Assembly (NCBI GenBank): GCA_963807865.1
Contig: CAWEDK010000039.1
Coordinates: 186,001-250,000 of the forward strand
Direction of reading: 5' to 3'
DNA length: 64,000 bases
Source: VAZQ01 sp963807865
Lineage (GTDB): Bacteria; Pseudomonadota; Alphaproteobacteria; Rhizobiales; Xanthobacteraceae
Below the pieces are notes generated by a model. That model was not told where the DNA came from. It ran no database searches and saw nothing but the letters and a program-made list of their open reading frames with translations. The translations under genes and the position numbers were made by a program. The stretch's first letter is position 1. Each line of letters opens with the position of its first letter. Positions 1-8,408 of this stretch are shown one piece after another.

Positions 1-1
1 A

Positions 2-67
2 ATGCGTGTTGGCGCGCGTTCGTCTGTTGGCGAAGACGTCAGAGACCGGGAGCCCGCGAAGAGCTAG
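2..67 (+). CDS. C-terminal end of an upstream gene (partial)
   Basis: An open frame enters from the left edge and ends at a TAG at 65-67, directly before the ATG of the glycosyltransferase at 68. Only about 21 residues are visible, and they are charged and without a recognisable motif. The zero-base gap to the next start suggests translational coupling in a polysaccharide-type operon. It could instead be a chance open frame, because an in-frame ATG also lies at position 2. No function can be given. Confidence 0.3.
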   Translation: MRVGARSSVGEDVRDREPAKS

Positions 68-1325
68 ATGAGTAGCGCCACCCGCGATGTACCGGGCGCC
101 GGTTCCGCCGGCGCCGAAATTCTGTTTGTGATCGGCACGCTCGAGGTCGGAGGCACCGAGCGTCATCTCGCGACGCTCGCGCCCGCGCTGGTCAAACTGG
201 GCTGGTCGGTCTCGGTCTACAGCCTGGCTGGCCACGGCGTCTTGCGGGACGAGATGCAAGGCGAGGGCGTGAATGTCGTCGTACCTCCTACCCAGCTTCC
301 GCGGTCGTCGGTTCTCGGACGCCTGGCGCAATCGTTGCGCATCGGCACTCATCTGTTCAGGTTGATGCGGGCACGCCGGCCGGCAATTGTTCACTTCTTT
401 CTGCCGGCCGCCTACCTGATCGGTGCACCTTCCGCGATCTTTGCGGGTGTTCCCGTGCGGATCATGAGCCGGCGTAGCCTCAACGTCTATCAGCGCAGTT
501 ATCCGCTGGTGCCGGACCTGGAGCGCAGGCTGCATCGGAAGATGACCGCGATCCTCGGCAATTCGCGCAGCGTCGTGCGCGAACTGAGCGAAATGGAGGG
601 CGTGCCGGCAAACCGGCTCGGGCTGATCTACAACGGCATCGATGTCGGGCGTTTCACCGACGCCGGATCGCCCGCGGCGACGCGGGAATCATTGGGGCTC
701 GGCCCGAACACGCTTACGCTGGTGATCGTGGGAAACCTCATTCCTTACAAGGGCCACGGCGATTTGCTCGCGGCCCTCGGGAAGGCGGCTCACGCAACTG
801 CCGCGGGATTGGCGGCTTCTGATCGTCGGCCGCGACGAAGGGATCGTGTCCTCCTTGCAGGCGCAGGCGGCGGAACTCGGAATCGACCGCAATGTCGTAT
901 TCCTCGATTCCCGAAACGACGTCCCGGAAATTCTGAATGCCTGCGATATCGGGGTGCTTTGCTCCCACCAGGAGGGCTTTTCCAACGCCGTGCTCGAAGG
1001 CATGGCCTCAGGCCTGCCGATGATCGTGACGGACGTGGGAGGAAATGCCGAGGCGGTCCTCGACGGCGAGTGCGGCATTGTCGTGCCGCCGCACGATCCC
1101 GCGCGTCTTGCGGATGCCATTGTGCGTCTCGCGAACGATCCGTCGCTGCGAATCGGCTTCGGAAGCGCGGGCCGTCGCCGTGTGGTGGAGCATTTTGCCC
1201 TGGACCGTTCCATCCAGTCGTACGATGCGCTCTATCGCGCGCTGCTGGCCGGCACCATGCCGGAGAACATTCCGCAAGTTCGGGTGACCGATTGGCTGCG
1301 TGCGTCCCCGTCGCCTAGGGACTGA
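68..1325 (+). CDS. GT4-type glycosyltransferase (one frameshift)
   Basis: A family 4 (GT-B fold) glycosyltransferase, expected to move a sugar from a nucleotide-sugar donor to a lipid- or polysaccharide-linked acceptor at the cytoplasmic face of the membrane. The N-terminal Rossmann half carries the acceptor-side signature GTLEVGGTERHL near residue 25. The C-terminal half carries the donor-site pattern EGFSNAVLEGMASGLP, with the two glutamates of the EX7E motif, followed by VTDVGGNAEAV. The two halves are in different frames: the first is good to about position 790, and the second resumes with WRLLIVGRDEG at about 805. One inserted or lost base near 795 explains this. The reconstructed protein is about 418 residues, normal for the family. 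The acceptor cannot be deduced. Confidence 0.85.
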
Positions 1326-1420
1326 CGGTGCTCTGCCATATGCGCGGGCGACCCTTGTGAAACGCCCGATTGAACCCGCGCACGCCATATGGGAGATGCA
1401 GGGGTATCCTGGCCGGGTCC

Positions 1421-2158
1421 ATGACATCTCCGACTGCTCCTGTTCCCTCGCGCACCTCTACCGCCAACTTTTTTGATGGCATGCGGGCGTCCGCGACGTC
1501 GGTGTTCGGCTATGTGCTGATCGGCACGTATATCGGGGTCGGGGCACTGGCGTACGATTTTGGCTTCAGCCTGCCCTGGGTCATGCTGTCGACGCTGTTG
1601 GTCTGGGTCGGGCCGGGCCAGGTGATTCTGATCTCCGCGCTCGGCGGTGGTGCTCCCTATGTGGAGGTCGCGATCGCGGTCGGGTTGAGCAGCGTGCGGC
1701 TGTTTCCCATGGTCGTGACGCTCCTGCCGCTCATCAAGACGCCGGCGACGCGTTACCGTGACCTGCTGCTGCCCGCGCATCTCACGGCGGTGAGCATGTG
1801 GGTGGAAGCATTGCGCCTCCTGCCGCCGCGCCCGCGCGAAGGCCGCATCGCCTTCTGCAATGGGCTCGCCTGCGGGTTCATGCTTGCCGCGCACATTGGA
1901 ACGCTGATCGGTTTCCACCTCGCCGGTTCATTGCCGAAGATGCTGACGGCGGGCCTGTTGTTTCTGACGCCGATGTCGTTCCTGTGCTCGACCACGCGCA
2001 ACGCGCGGCTGCTGGTCGACCGGCTGGCGCTGGTGTTCGGTTTGGTGCTCGGACCAATCCTGGCTTGGTGGCAGGTCGGCCTTGATCTGCTGTGGACCGG
2101 CGTGATCGGGGGCTCCGCAGCTTACGCGCTCTACCGCCTCAGGGAGGCGCTGAGATGA
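1421..2158 (+). CDS. azlC: AzlC family branched-chain amino acid exporter subunit
   Basis: Large subunit of a two-component inner-membrane exporter of the LIV-E/AzlCD type, which exports branched-chain amino acids and analogues. The protein has several hydrophobic helices and the family pattern near its N-terminus: a G-containing first helix, then the GPGQV sequence at the end of the second. A frame is open from 1370, but I prefer the ATG at 1421 because the upstream codons lie in low-complexity, non-conserved sequence. Its TGA overlaps the ATG of the azlD-like gene in an ATGA junction, so the two are translationally coupled. Substrate specificity is inferred from the family only. Confidence 0.85.
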   Translation: MTSPTAPVPSRTSTANFFDGMRASATSVFGYVLIGTYIGVGALAYDFGFSLPWVMLSTLLVWVGPGQVILISALGGGAPYVEVAIAVGLSSVRLFPMVVTLLPLIKTPATRYRDLLLPAHLTAVSMWVEALRLLPPRPREGRIAFCNGLACGFMLAAHIGTLIGFHLAGSLPKMLTAGLLFLTPMSFLCSTTRNARLLVDRLALVFGLVLGPILAWWQVGLDLLWTGVIGGSAAYALYRLREALR

Positions 2159-2499
2159 GCGCGATCGGCGAGCTTTCGCCCTATCTCGTGCTGATCCTTG
2201 TCGGATTTCTGCCGACGGAAGTCTGGCGCATGCTTGGTGTAGTGGCGGCGCGCGGGGTCGACGAGGAGTTCGAACTGGTGGTTTGGGTGCGGGCGATCGC
2301 GGTCGCCGTGCTGGCCGGCGTGATCGCCAAGCTCACCTTGTTTCCGCCGGGCGCGTTGGCAGATGTGCCGGCAGCGGTGCGGATCGGAGCGGTTACGATC
2401 GGTCTTGCGGCGTTTCTGGTTGCGCGCCGCTCGGTATTTGCCGGGGTGGTTGCCGGCGAGATCGTGCTGTTCGCCGGTATATTCCTCTGGCCTGCGTGA
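2155..2499 (+). CDS. azlD: AzlD family transporter small subunit
   Basis: Small partner of AzlC, 114 residues with about four hydrophobic segments, including PYLVLILVGFLPTEVWRM at the N-terminus. The start ATG at 2155 overlaps the azlC stop, and an AGGGAGG ribosome binding site lies inside the end of azlC. Both genes are needed for export in characterised systems. Next downstream is a convergent gene ending at 2512, leaving only about 12 bases, so transcripts from both sides must end within or just past each other. Confidence 0.83.
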   Translation: MSAIGELSPYLVLILVGFLPTEVWRMLGVVAARGVDEEFELVVWVRAIAVAVLAGVIAKLTLFPPGALADVPAAVRIGAVTIGLAAFLVARRSVFAGVVAGEIVLFAGIFLWPA

Positions 2500-2511
2500 A
2501 CGGACGTATGC

Positions 2512-4695
2512 TCAGGCTGGCTCCGGCATCTCCTCGGCGGGCTTTTGCACCCAGAACTGGTACATCGTTCCGAACACCGCCGGGTTTTCATTCTCAACGA
2601 CCTGCCAGTGGTCGAGGTCGCTCATGGTCTTGTCGTCGGGAAACCGTTTGGCGTATTCGGCATGAGGGACATCGTTGAAGCCGACGAAATTCAAGTTGCC
2701 GGATGCCAGTCCGGCCTTGATATCGGCAATGGCGCCTTCGTGGTCATGCGCCGGGAACAAGAGTTCGCGGAATTCACCGAGGGTGAAGAAGTCCGCGTAT
2801 CGGGCGATGTCTTTCGCAGGCGCGCCGGCATCGAGTGCAACGATGTCTTGTCGCGCCATGCGCAGGTCGTCCGCTCGGGATCCGTTGCCGCGCGCGGCGA
2901 CAAGCGCGCGCGCCGCGCGCATAGCGTCCCGTGCTCCCGCACGCGGGAGCCCGAGATGCATGAAGCCGCCCGGCCGTAGTAGCGAAGCGAGGACGCGCCA
3001 GCCGGCTGTCGGATCGGCAAAATTTTGCGCCGAGGCGACAGCTTCGATGACGTCGAATGTCCGTCCGAGCGAACCCAACGCGTGCAGCTCGGCCTGCCCA
3101 TATTCGATGTTCGTCGCCTGCAGTTCGTCGGATTTCCGGTGCGCATAACACAGGTTCGCCAGGCTTGGATCGACGGCCAGGATCCGAGCGCCGACGCACC
3201 ATCGCGCCATTTCGATGGGATCGCGGCCGCTGCCGCAGCCTGCGATCAGGATATCGGCCTCGGCTTTTCCCAGTGGCTGCATGGAGCTTTGCGGGTACTG
3301 CATGCGGATAAAATCGTCGAATGGCATCGCCTTGCTCAGCATCGCTGGTTTGACCCAACGCGGACAAGGCCCAGCGTCGAACGGCGGTTGTGTCGAGTCC
3401 GCGGAGTGGTCGTCAGCCGACGAGAGTATCAAGATCGACGGCCGCAACTGCTGTTCCTGGGCGGGCTCGCGCACCTGTTGGGTGACGAGCCGCGCCACCG
3501 CATCGGGCCACGATTGCTCTGCGAGCGCCGGCGAACCGGCGACTGAACAGAGCGGGACGTAACAGGCCAGTGTCGCGAGGGTCATCGGAGCCACCGGAGT
3601 GCCGGCCGCAAGTGCCGCGACGACCTCATCGTGCAACGCGGTTACGCGGTCCACCTCGGTTCTGGCATCGAATGCGTAGTCGTTGAGAAAACATTGTTCG
3701 GCCAGCGCGCAGCAGGCCTTCAGCACATCGTCCGAGACCGCGGTCTTGTCGGACGACGTCGCAAGGTCGAGTGCGGCATGGCGGGCGTTGGTCAAGAGCC
3801 GCTCCAACTCGGAGTCGCACACCGGCGCCGATATGAGCAGCGTCTGCAGCAGGTGATCGCCGGCAAGTGCCGCGAGCCCCCGCGCGCCGGACAATTCCTG
3901 TGCCGATGCCGCCGTCTGGCTATCGTCCGACTGTACCAAGGCGTGGCGGACAGTTTCGCTCTGCTTGACGAGCAGCGTCGCGAAGTTGCCGAGATCGTTC
4001 GGCCTGGCCCAAGCCTCGACGATGGCGCGCTCGACCAAGGCGCGCAGCCTGTCCACCTTGGGAACGGACCTTTGCTCCTGTAAGCAGAGCGCAAAGATCG
4101 CCTTCAGGTCGTCATTCTCGGCGACCGAAATGCCGCGTGCGAGAATGCCGAGCGCCTCGTCGGGCTTGCCTTGCGCCTGCAGGGCACCGGCGAGGTTGCT
4201 GTAGGCGAGCGGCGATTTCGCACTTTGCGACAGCGTACGGCGAAAGTGGACTTCCGCCTCGCTCCATTTGCCTTGCGACGCGAGCGCGCTGGCGAGATTG
4301 GTGTGAGCGTCGGTGTAGTCCGGCTTTAACGCGATTGCGCGCCGGTTGTGCGTGACGGCGTCATCCATGCGGCCGGAAGCCGCCAGCACCAGCGCCATGT
4401 TGTAGTGGAACTGAGGATTGCGCTCCTGCAGGGTGATCGCCCGGCCGATCAATTCGAGCGCGGCGTCGTTGCGTTCGCATTGATGGGCGAGAATGCCGAG
4501 GCAGTTGAGGCTGTCGACGTGATTGGGGTCGAGCGTGAGACTGTCGCGATAGAGGCTCTCTGCCTCCGCGAGGCGTCCCGAGCGATGATGCCCGACTGCG
4601 AGGTCGAACAGATGATCGGCACGCGCGTTCGGTCCACCGCCCATCGCTGGAGCGCTGCCGCCGGTCCGCCGGTCTTTTCGACTTATGGTGTTCAT
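2512..4695 (-). CDS. TPR-repeat protein fused to a SAM methyltransferase domain
   Basis: A 727-residue cytoplasmic protein. The first ~215 residues are tandem 34-residue tetratricopeptide repeats with the usual pattern (for example LNCLGILAH, YSNLAGALQAQGKPDEALG), which form a protein-binding solenoid. A linker follows, then from about residue 482 a class I SAM-dependent methyltransferase fold: motif I ILIAGCGSGRD, an acidic VDPS after the second strand, and LRPGGFMHLG as the post-IV motif. TPR-methyltransferase fusions of this type are known in proteobacteria, but substrates are generally unknown; protein methylation or a role in glycan biosynthesis are possibilities only. The upstream neighbour on the same strand starts elsewhere, so it is probably transcribed alone. 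Confidence 0.8.
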   Translation of the reverse strand: MNTISRKDRRTGGSAPAMGGGPNARADHLFDLAVGHHRSGRLAEAESLYRDSLTLDPNHVDSLNCLGILAHQCERNDAALELIGRAITLQERNPQFHYNMALVLAASGRMDDAVTHNRRAIALKPDYTDAHTNLASALASQGKWSEAEVHFRRTLSQSAKSPLAYSNLAGALQAQGKPDEALGILARGISVAENDDLKAIFALCLQEQRSVPKVDRLRALVERAIVEAWARPNDLGNFATLLVKQSETVRHALVQSDDSQTAASAQELSGARGLAALAGDHLLQTLLISAPVCDSELERLLTNARHAALDLATSSDKTAVSDDVLKACCALAEQCFLNDYAFDARTEVDRVTALHDEVVAALAAGTPVAPMTLATLACYVPLCSVAGSPALAEQSWPDAVARLVTQQVREPAQEQQLRPSILILSSADDHSADSTQPPFDAGPCPRWVKPAMLSKAMPFDDFIRMQYPQSSMQPLGKAEADILIAGCGSGRDPIEMARWCVGARILAVDPSLANLCYAHRKSDELQATNIEYGQAELHALGSLGRTFDVIEAVASAQNFADPTAGWRVLASLLRPGGFMHLGLPRAGARDAMRAARALVAARGNGSRADDLRMARQDIVALDAGAPAKDIARYADFFTLGEFRELLFPAHDHEGAIADIKAGLASGNLNFVGFNDVPHAEYAKRFPDDKTMSDLDHWQVVENENPAVFGTMYQFWVQKPAEEMPEPA

Positions 4696-4834
4696 CCCCG
4701 GTTGCGCCTCAGTGGTGTGCCGCGTCCCGTCTCCAACGGCAGTGTGCTGGTCGCGGAGAGCCCGTCAAGCCGATTGGCCGCGACGGGCAGGTTAATGGCC
4801 ATTGGGCACGAAAAACGTCAAGCTTGGCTGCTCC

Positions 4835-5263
4835 TCACGCGCTGTTCAACGCGGCGGCGAGCTTTTTTGCCTGCTCCGTCAGCACGTCCGGGGTCTCCTT
4901 GATGGCGGCTGGCGGCTTCATCGCAATTCCGTCCTTGCGGGGGATGACATGCACGTGCAGGTGAAACACCACTTGGCCGCCGGCGGCTTCGTTGAACTGC
5001 TGGATGGTAACGCCATCGGCGGCAAAGACTTGAACCGAGACCTTGGCGATTTTCTGCGCCACCTTCATCACCGCGGCCAGATCGTCCGGCGCGACATCGA
5101 GCATATTGCGCGCGGCCACTTTCGGCAGCACCAGAGCGTGACCGGGCGCACGCGGCATGATGTCGAGGAACGCCAAGGTCTTGTCGTCCTCGTATACCTT
5201 GTAACACGGCAATTCACCGCGCAGTATCTTGGCAAAAATGTTGTTCTGATCGTAGGCAGGCAT
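4835..5263 (-). CDS. HIT (histidine triad) family nucleotide hydrolase
   Basis: A small cytoplasmic protein of 142 residues with the histidine triad motif HLHVHVIPR near residue 105, where the central histidine is the nucleophile attacking the alpha-phosphate of AMP-type conjugates. The N-terminus NNIFAKILRGELPCYKVYED and the segment PGHALVLPK are typical of HINT-like hydrolases, which split purine nucleoside phosphoramidates. The C-terminal tail ends in a charged Lys/Ala-rich helix. A purine TAAC-free upstream region holds a palindromic repeat element beginning at 5276, so the promoter must lie very near or within that repeat. Confidence 0.9.
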   Translation of the reverse strand: MPAYDQNNIFAKILRGELPCYKVYEDDKTLAFLDIMPRAPGHALVLPKVAARNMLDVAPDDLAAVMKVAQKIAKVSVQVFAADGVTIQQFNEAAGGQVVFHLHVHVIPRKDGIAMKPPAAIKETPDVLTEQAKKLAAALNSA

Positions 5264-5275
5264 CGGTTAGTCTCC

Positions 5276-5348
5276 CTAGTGTCCCGATTTCGAACGGCGC
5301 ATCATTGCGCCGCGATTATTTTGCGACTTCGAAATCGGCAGACACCAG
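5276..5348. repeat. CTAGTGT-tipped extragenic palindrome
   Basis: An imperfect inverted repeat between two minus-strand genes. The left tip is CTAGTGTCCCGATTTCGAA and the right arm is TTCGAAATCGGcagACACCAG. A smaller hairpin GGCGCA-TCAT-TGCGCC sits within the left half. It shares the CTAGTGT tip with two elements at 55.2-55.36 kb. A second, degenerate palindrome (GTGTGGC ... GCGCCAC) follows at about 5362-5395. Transcribed on either strand it would fold into a long hairpin. The family resemblance to Bradyrhizobium dispersed repeats is from memory and not verified. Confidence 0.6.
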
Positions 5349-5462
5349 CACTCCATGATTCCGGTGTGGCTTAGGTTCACAAGTCCGCGCCACCCTAACG
5401 CATGTTCGATTGCAGGTGGCGGCGGGCAGGTCAAGCCGAGATCGGGCTTTGCTTAGGTTGCG

Positions 5463-6710
5463 TCAGGCCTTGCGGAACGGCGCGGCGTCTTCCAGTTCGG
5501 CGGCAGCCGCCGCCACCAAGGCGCGTTCATGTTTGAGGAAATCGTCGATCGCCCGGCGCAGCGACGGATTGACGATGTAGTGCGCCGAATAGGTCGTTGT
5601 CGGGAGATAGCCGCGAGAGATCTTGTGCTCGCCCTGCGCGCCGGCCTCGACGCGGGCGAGGCGGTGTTCGATGGCATATTGAATGGCCTGGTAGTAGCAG
5701 AGCTCGAAATGCAGGAACGGATGGTGTTCGATGCTTCCCCAGTGACGCCCGTACAGCGTGTGCGAACCGATGAAGTTGATGGCGCCGGCAATCCAGTGCC
5801 CGTTGCGCTTCGCCATGACCAGCAGGATGCGATTGCCCATGCGGGCGCCGACCAGCGAATAGAACTCGCGCGTGAGGTAGGGTCGCCCCCATTTGCGCGA
5901 ACCGGTTTCCATGTAGAAGTTGAAGAATGCATCCCAGACGCTTTCAGTGAGGTCGGCCCCGGTCAGCCAATGCACCGTGATGCCGTTCTCCAGCGCGTCC
6001 TCGCGCTCGCGGCGGATGGCCTTGCGCTTGCGTGAGGAAAGGGCGGACAGGAAGTCGTCGAAGTTGCCGTAGCCAGCGTTCTGCCAATGGAATTGCTGAT
6101 GCGTGCGTTTGAGGAAGCCGCGGCTGCCGAGCAACTGCCATTCGGGTTCGGTCAGGAAGGTGACGTGCGCGGAGGACGCTTCGGAGCGCCGGCACACATC
6201 CATCAAGGCGTCTGCCAGCGCGGCGCGGATGGCGTCGGCGGCGGGTTCGTCGCGCACTAGGAGCCGGTGGCCGGTGGCCGGGGTGAACGGAACCGACACC
6301 TGGAGCTTAGGGTAATATTGTCCGCCGGCGCGCTCGAACGCCTCGGCCCAGCCGTGATCGAAGACGTATTCGCCTTGGGAATGCGACTTGGCATAGCACG
6401 GCACAGCGCCGACCAGACGCCCGCCCGGCTCTTGAGCGAGAAGATGCATCGGCTCCCAGCCGGTTCGCGGCTGGACCGACTTTGAAAGTTCCAAACACGC
6501 CAGAAAATCGTGCGAAATGAATGGGTTGTACTCAGATATTGAAGAAGTCTCCGCAGAGACCGTCGCCGCGGGACCGGCACAGCCAGGGGCTGGGACCGCG
6601 CTCGGATTGGCGCAGGCGTCCCACTGCTCAGCCGCGACGTCAGTGATGGCGCGAGCGATTTGGAGCGTCAGTTCAAGCGATGCCATGAAACGTAGGTCTG
6701 CAAACCCCAT
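5463..6710 (-). CDS. GNAT-fold protein of the DUF482 / 'peptidogalycan biosynthesis' family
   Basis: A 415-residue protein of the PF04339 family, which has tandem acetyltransferase-like (FemAB-like) folds. Recognisable family segments are NPFISHDFLACLE in the N-terminal half, YKFDHGWAEAFE-like YVFDHGWAEAFERAGG, and the C-terminal run SRKRKAIRREREDA followed by GRPYLTREFY and FLHFELCYYQAIQYAIEH. The family was named by distant resemblance to FemAB aminoacyltransferases, and the substrate is not established. It precedes the HIT gene on the same strand with about 200 bases between, which hold a repeat. A small-molecule or peptidoglycan-precursor acyltransferase role is inference. Confidence 0.85.
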   Translation of the reverse strand: MGFADLRFMASLELTLQIARAITDVAAEQWDACANPSAVPAPGCAGPAATVSAETSSISEYNPFISHDFLACLELSKSVQPRTGWEPMHLLAQEPGGRLVGAVPCYAKSHSQGEYVFDHGWAEAFERAGGQYYPKLQVSVPFTPATGHRLLVRDEPAADAIRAALADALMDVCRRSEASSAHVTFLTEPEWQLLGSRGFLKRTHQQFHWQNAGYGNFDDFLSALSSRKRKAIRREREDALENGITVHWLTGADLTESVWDAFFNFYMETGSRKWGRPYLTREFYSLVGARMGNRILLVMAKRNGHWIAGAINFIGSHTLYGRHWGSIEHHPFLHFELCYYQAIQYAIEHRLARVEAGAQGEHKISRGYLPTTTYSAHYIVNPSLRRAIDDFLKHERALVAAAAAELEDAAPFRKA

Positions 6711-6855
6711 GCCGATGATAGCGCGAACTTTGGGGCGAAATCCCTCAAAAATGATTTGATCGACGGTTGGCCGCTATGCCCTTGCGCAATGGAAGGCCGC
6801 CGTGTCGTTCAGGAAGGCGAACGCCAATCGGGACGCTCGACTCTATACGCCGCCG

Positions 6856-7323
6856 TCAGGCCACCTCGAAAATTCCCTCGACTTCGACTGCCGCTTCATT
6901 CGGCAGAGCCGCGACGCCCACTGTGGTGCGTGCGTGACGTCCCTTATCGCCGAACGCCGCAACCATGACGTCGGAAGCGCCATTGAGCACCTTGGGGCCA
7001 TCCGCAAAGCCTGGGGCAGAATTGACGAAGCCGCTGAGGCGAACCACCCGGACCACGTTGTCGAGGTCGCCGACCGCCGCTTTGACGTTGGCGAGGAGGT
7101 TGGCGGCACAGGCGCGTGCCGCTTTTTGGCCGTCCTCCAGTGATACGCTCGCACCAAGCTGACCTTTGGCGACGAGCTTTCCGCTCGCGTCGTGACAGAT
7201 TTGGCCGGATACGAACAGAAGCGATCCGACTCGGACCGATGGAATGTAGTTGGCCACCGGAGTCACTGGAGGCGGCAGCACCACCCCGATGTCTGCAAGT
7301 TTCTTTTCAACCATTCCAGCCAT
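6856..7323 (-). CDS. RidA family (YjgF/YER057c/UK114) protein
   Basis: A 155-residue protein of the RidA superfamily, which forms trimers and in its archetype hydrolyses reactive enamine/imine intermediates such as 2-aminoacrylate. Family features seen are VGSLLFVSGQICHD, the central AACAANLLANVKAAVGDLD helix and the C-terminal strand EVEGIFEVA. The archetypal catalytic Arg before the C-terminal strand (the RxxV-like arginine of RidA) is not clearly present; the segment GRHARTTVGVAALPNEAAVE carries R at a similar place. It may therefore belong to a RidA subfamily (Rid4-7 type) of uncertain activity. It is upstream of the GNAT gene on the same strand, with a gap of about 145 bases. Confidence 0.88.
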   Translation of the reverse strand: MAGMVEKKLADIGVVLPPPVTPVANYIPSVRVGSLLFVSGQICHDASGKLVAKGQLGASVSLEDGQKAARACAANLLANVKAAVGDLDNVVRVVRLSGFVNSAPGFADGPKVLNGASDVMVAAFGDKGRHARTTVGVAALPNEAAVEVEGIFEVA

Positions 7324-7503
7324 GATCTGCTCCCATGCCGGCGCCGAAAACTTTCCCGCGGTATCTTGCAGGCGGCGGCATTCTCTCTTCGCCGATCAGC
7401 CGCGGGCGCGCAAGCCACCGGATCGGCACGGAGCTTGCACGGTTGCGGCTCGATTCAATCCTTCTTATGTTCGATAGCCGAGTCGCGGCAGGAGGCAGAC
7501 GCA

Positions 7504-8364
7504 ATGACAATGACCGGAAAATGCGCGTTCCGCGCGTCGGCGGTCGTCCTGATGATGGCGGCTTTGACCAGTGGCTCCGGCCGGTTTTCGGCCGCCGCGC
7601 TGACGCCGGCGAGCGAGCTTGCCTCCCATCGCGCGGTCTACGAACTCAAGCTTGTGCAGTCGCGGAGCAACGGCACGGTCGACGCTCGAGGGCGCATCCT
7701 TTACGATTTTTCCGGCAATGTCTGTGAGGGCTACGCACTGCAGTTCCGTCAGGTGTCGGTCCTCGACAACGGCGAAGGCCGGACCGCGCTCAGCGACATG
7801 CGTTCGACCACCTGGGAGGACGGCAATGCGAGCAGCTACGTGTTCAAATCCCAGAACCGGCTGAATGAGCAGGTGGTGGATACGGTCGACGGGCGGGCGG
7901 ATCGCAAGTCCGACAAGATCGCGGTGACGCTGACGAAGCCGAAGGACAAGTCTGTCGACCTGACGTCCGCGATCGCATTTCCGACCGATCATGTGCGCCG
8001 CATCATCGAGGCCGCACGCGAAGGCAAGAGCGTGCTGGAGGTGCCGGTCTACGACGGCGCGGAGACGGGCGAGAAGGTCTACAACACCCTGACGGTGATC
8101 GGTCGCGGCATCCCGCCGGATGAACGCGTGCCGACCGACGCCGCCGCCGGCAAGGCCGAACTCGCCGGCATGATGCGTTGGCCCGTCACGGTGAGCTATT
8201 TCGACCGCGCCAAGACCGGCGGCGAACAGGCTCCGGTCTATTCGATCAAGTTCGAACTTTACGAGAATGGCATCTCGCGCGCGCTGGTGCTCGACTACAA
8301 CGACTTCGTGATCAGCGGCGAACTGACGACGCTCGAAATCCGCGACAGCAAGCCCTGCAAATAG
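7504..8364 (+). CDS. eipB: EipB-like cell envelope integrity protein (DUF1849)
   Basis: A 286-residue exported protein. A signal peptide covers about residues 1-32 (basic start, then VVLMMAALTSGSG and an Ala-rich cleavage region). The rest matches the DUF1849/EipB family by pattern: ASHRAVYELKL at the mature start, the GNVCEGYALQFRQ segment and the C-terminal SKPCK. Those two cysteines are the conserved pair that forms a disulfide in Brucella EipB, a beta-spiral periplasmic protein needed for envelope integrity. An upstream open frame exists, but the ATG at 7504 is the one followed by a proper signal peptide. It is monocistronic, with dinB convergent downstream. Confidence 0.88.
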   Translation: MTMTGKCAFRASAVVLMMAALTSGSGRFSAAALTPASELASHRAVYELKLVQSRSNGTVDARGRILYDFSGNVCEGYALQFRQVSVLDNGEGRTALSDMRSTTWEDGNASSYVFKSQNRLNEQVVDTVDGRADRKSDKIAVTLTKPKDKSVDLTSAIAFPTDHVRRIIEAAREGKSVLEVPVYDGAETGEKVYNTLTVIGRGIPPDERVPTDAAAGKAELAGMMRWPVTVSYFDRAKTGGEQAPVYSIKFELYENGISRALVLDYNDFVISGELTTLEIRDSKPCK

Positions 8365-8408
8365 CGGCGTTCGCACAGCGTCGCCGTGGTGTTTTTCGTG
8401 CACAGGGT

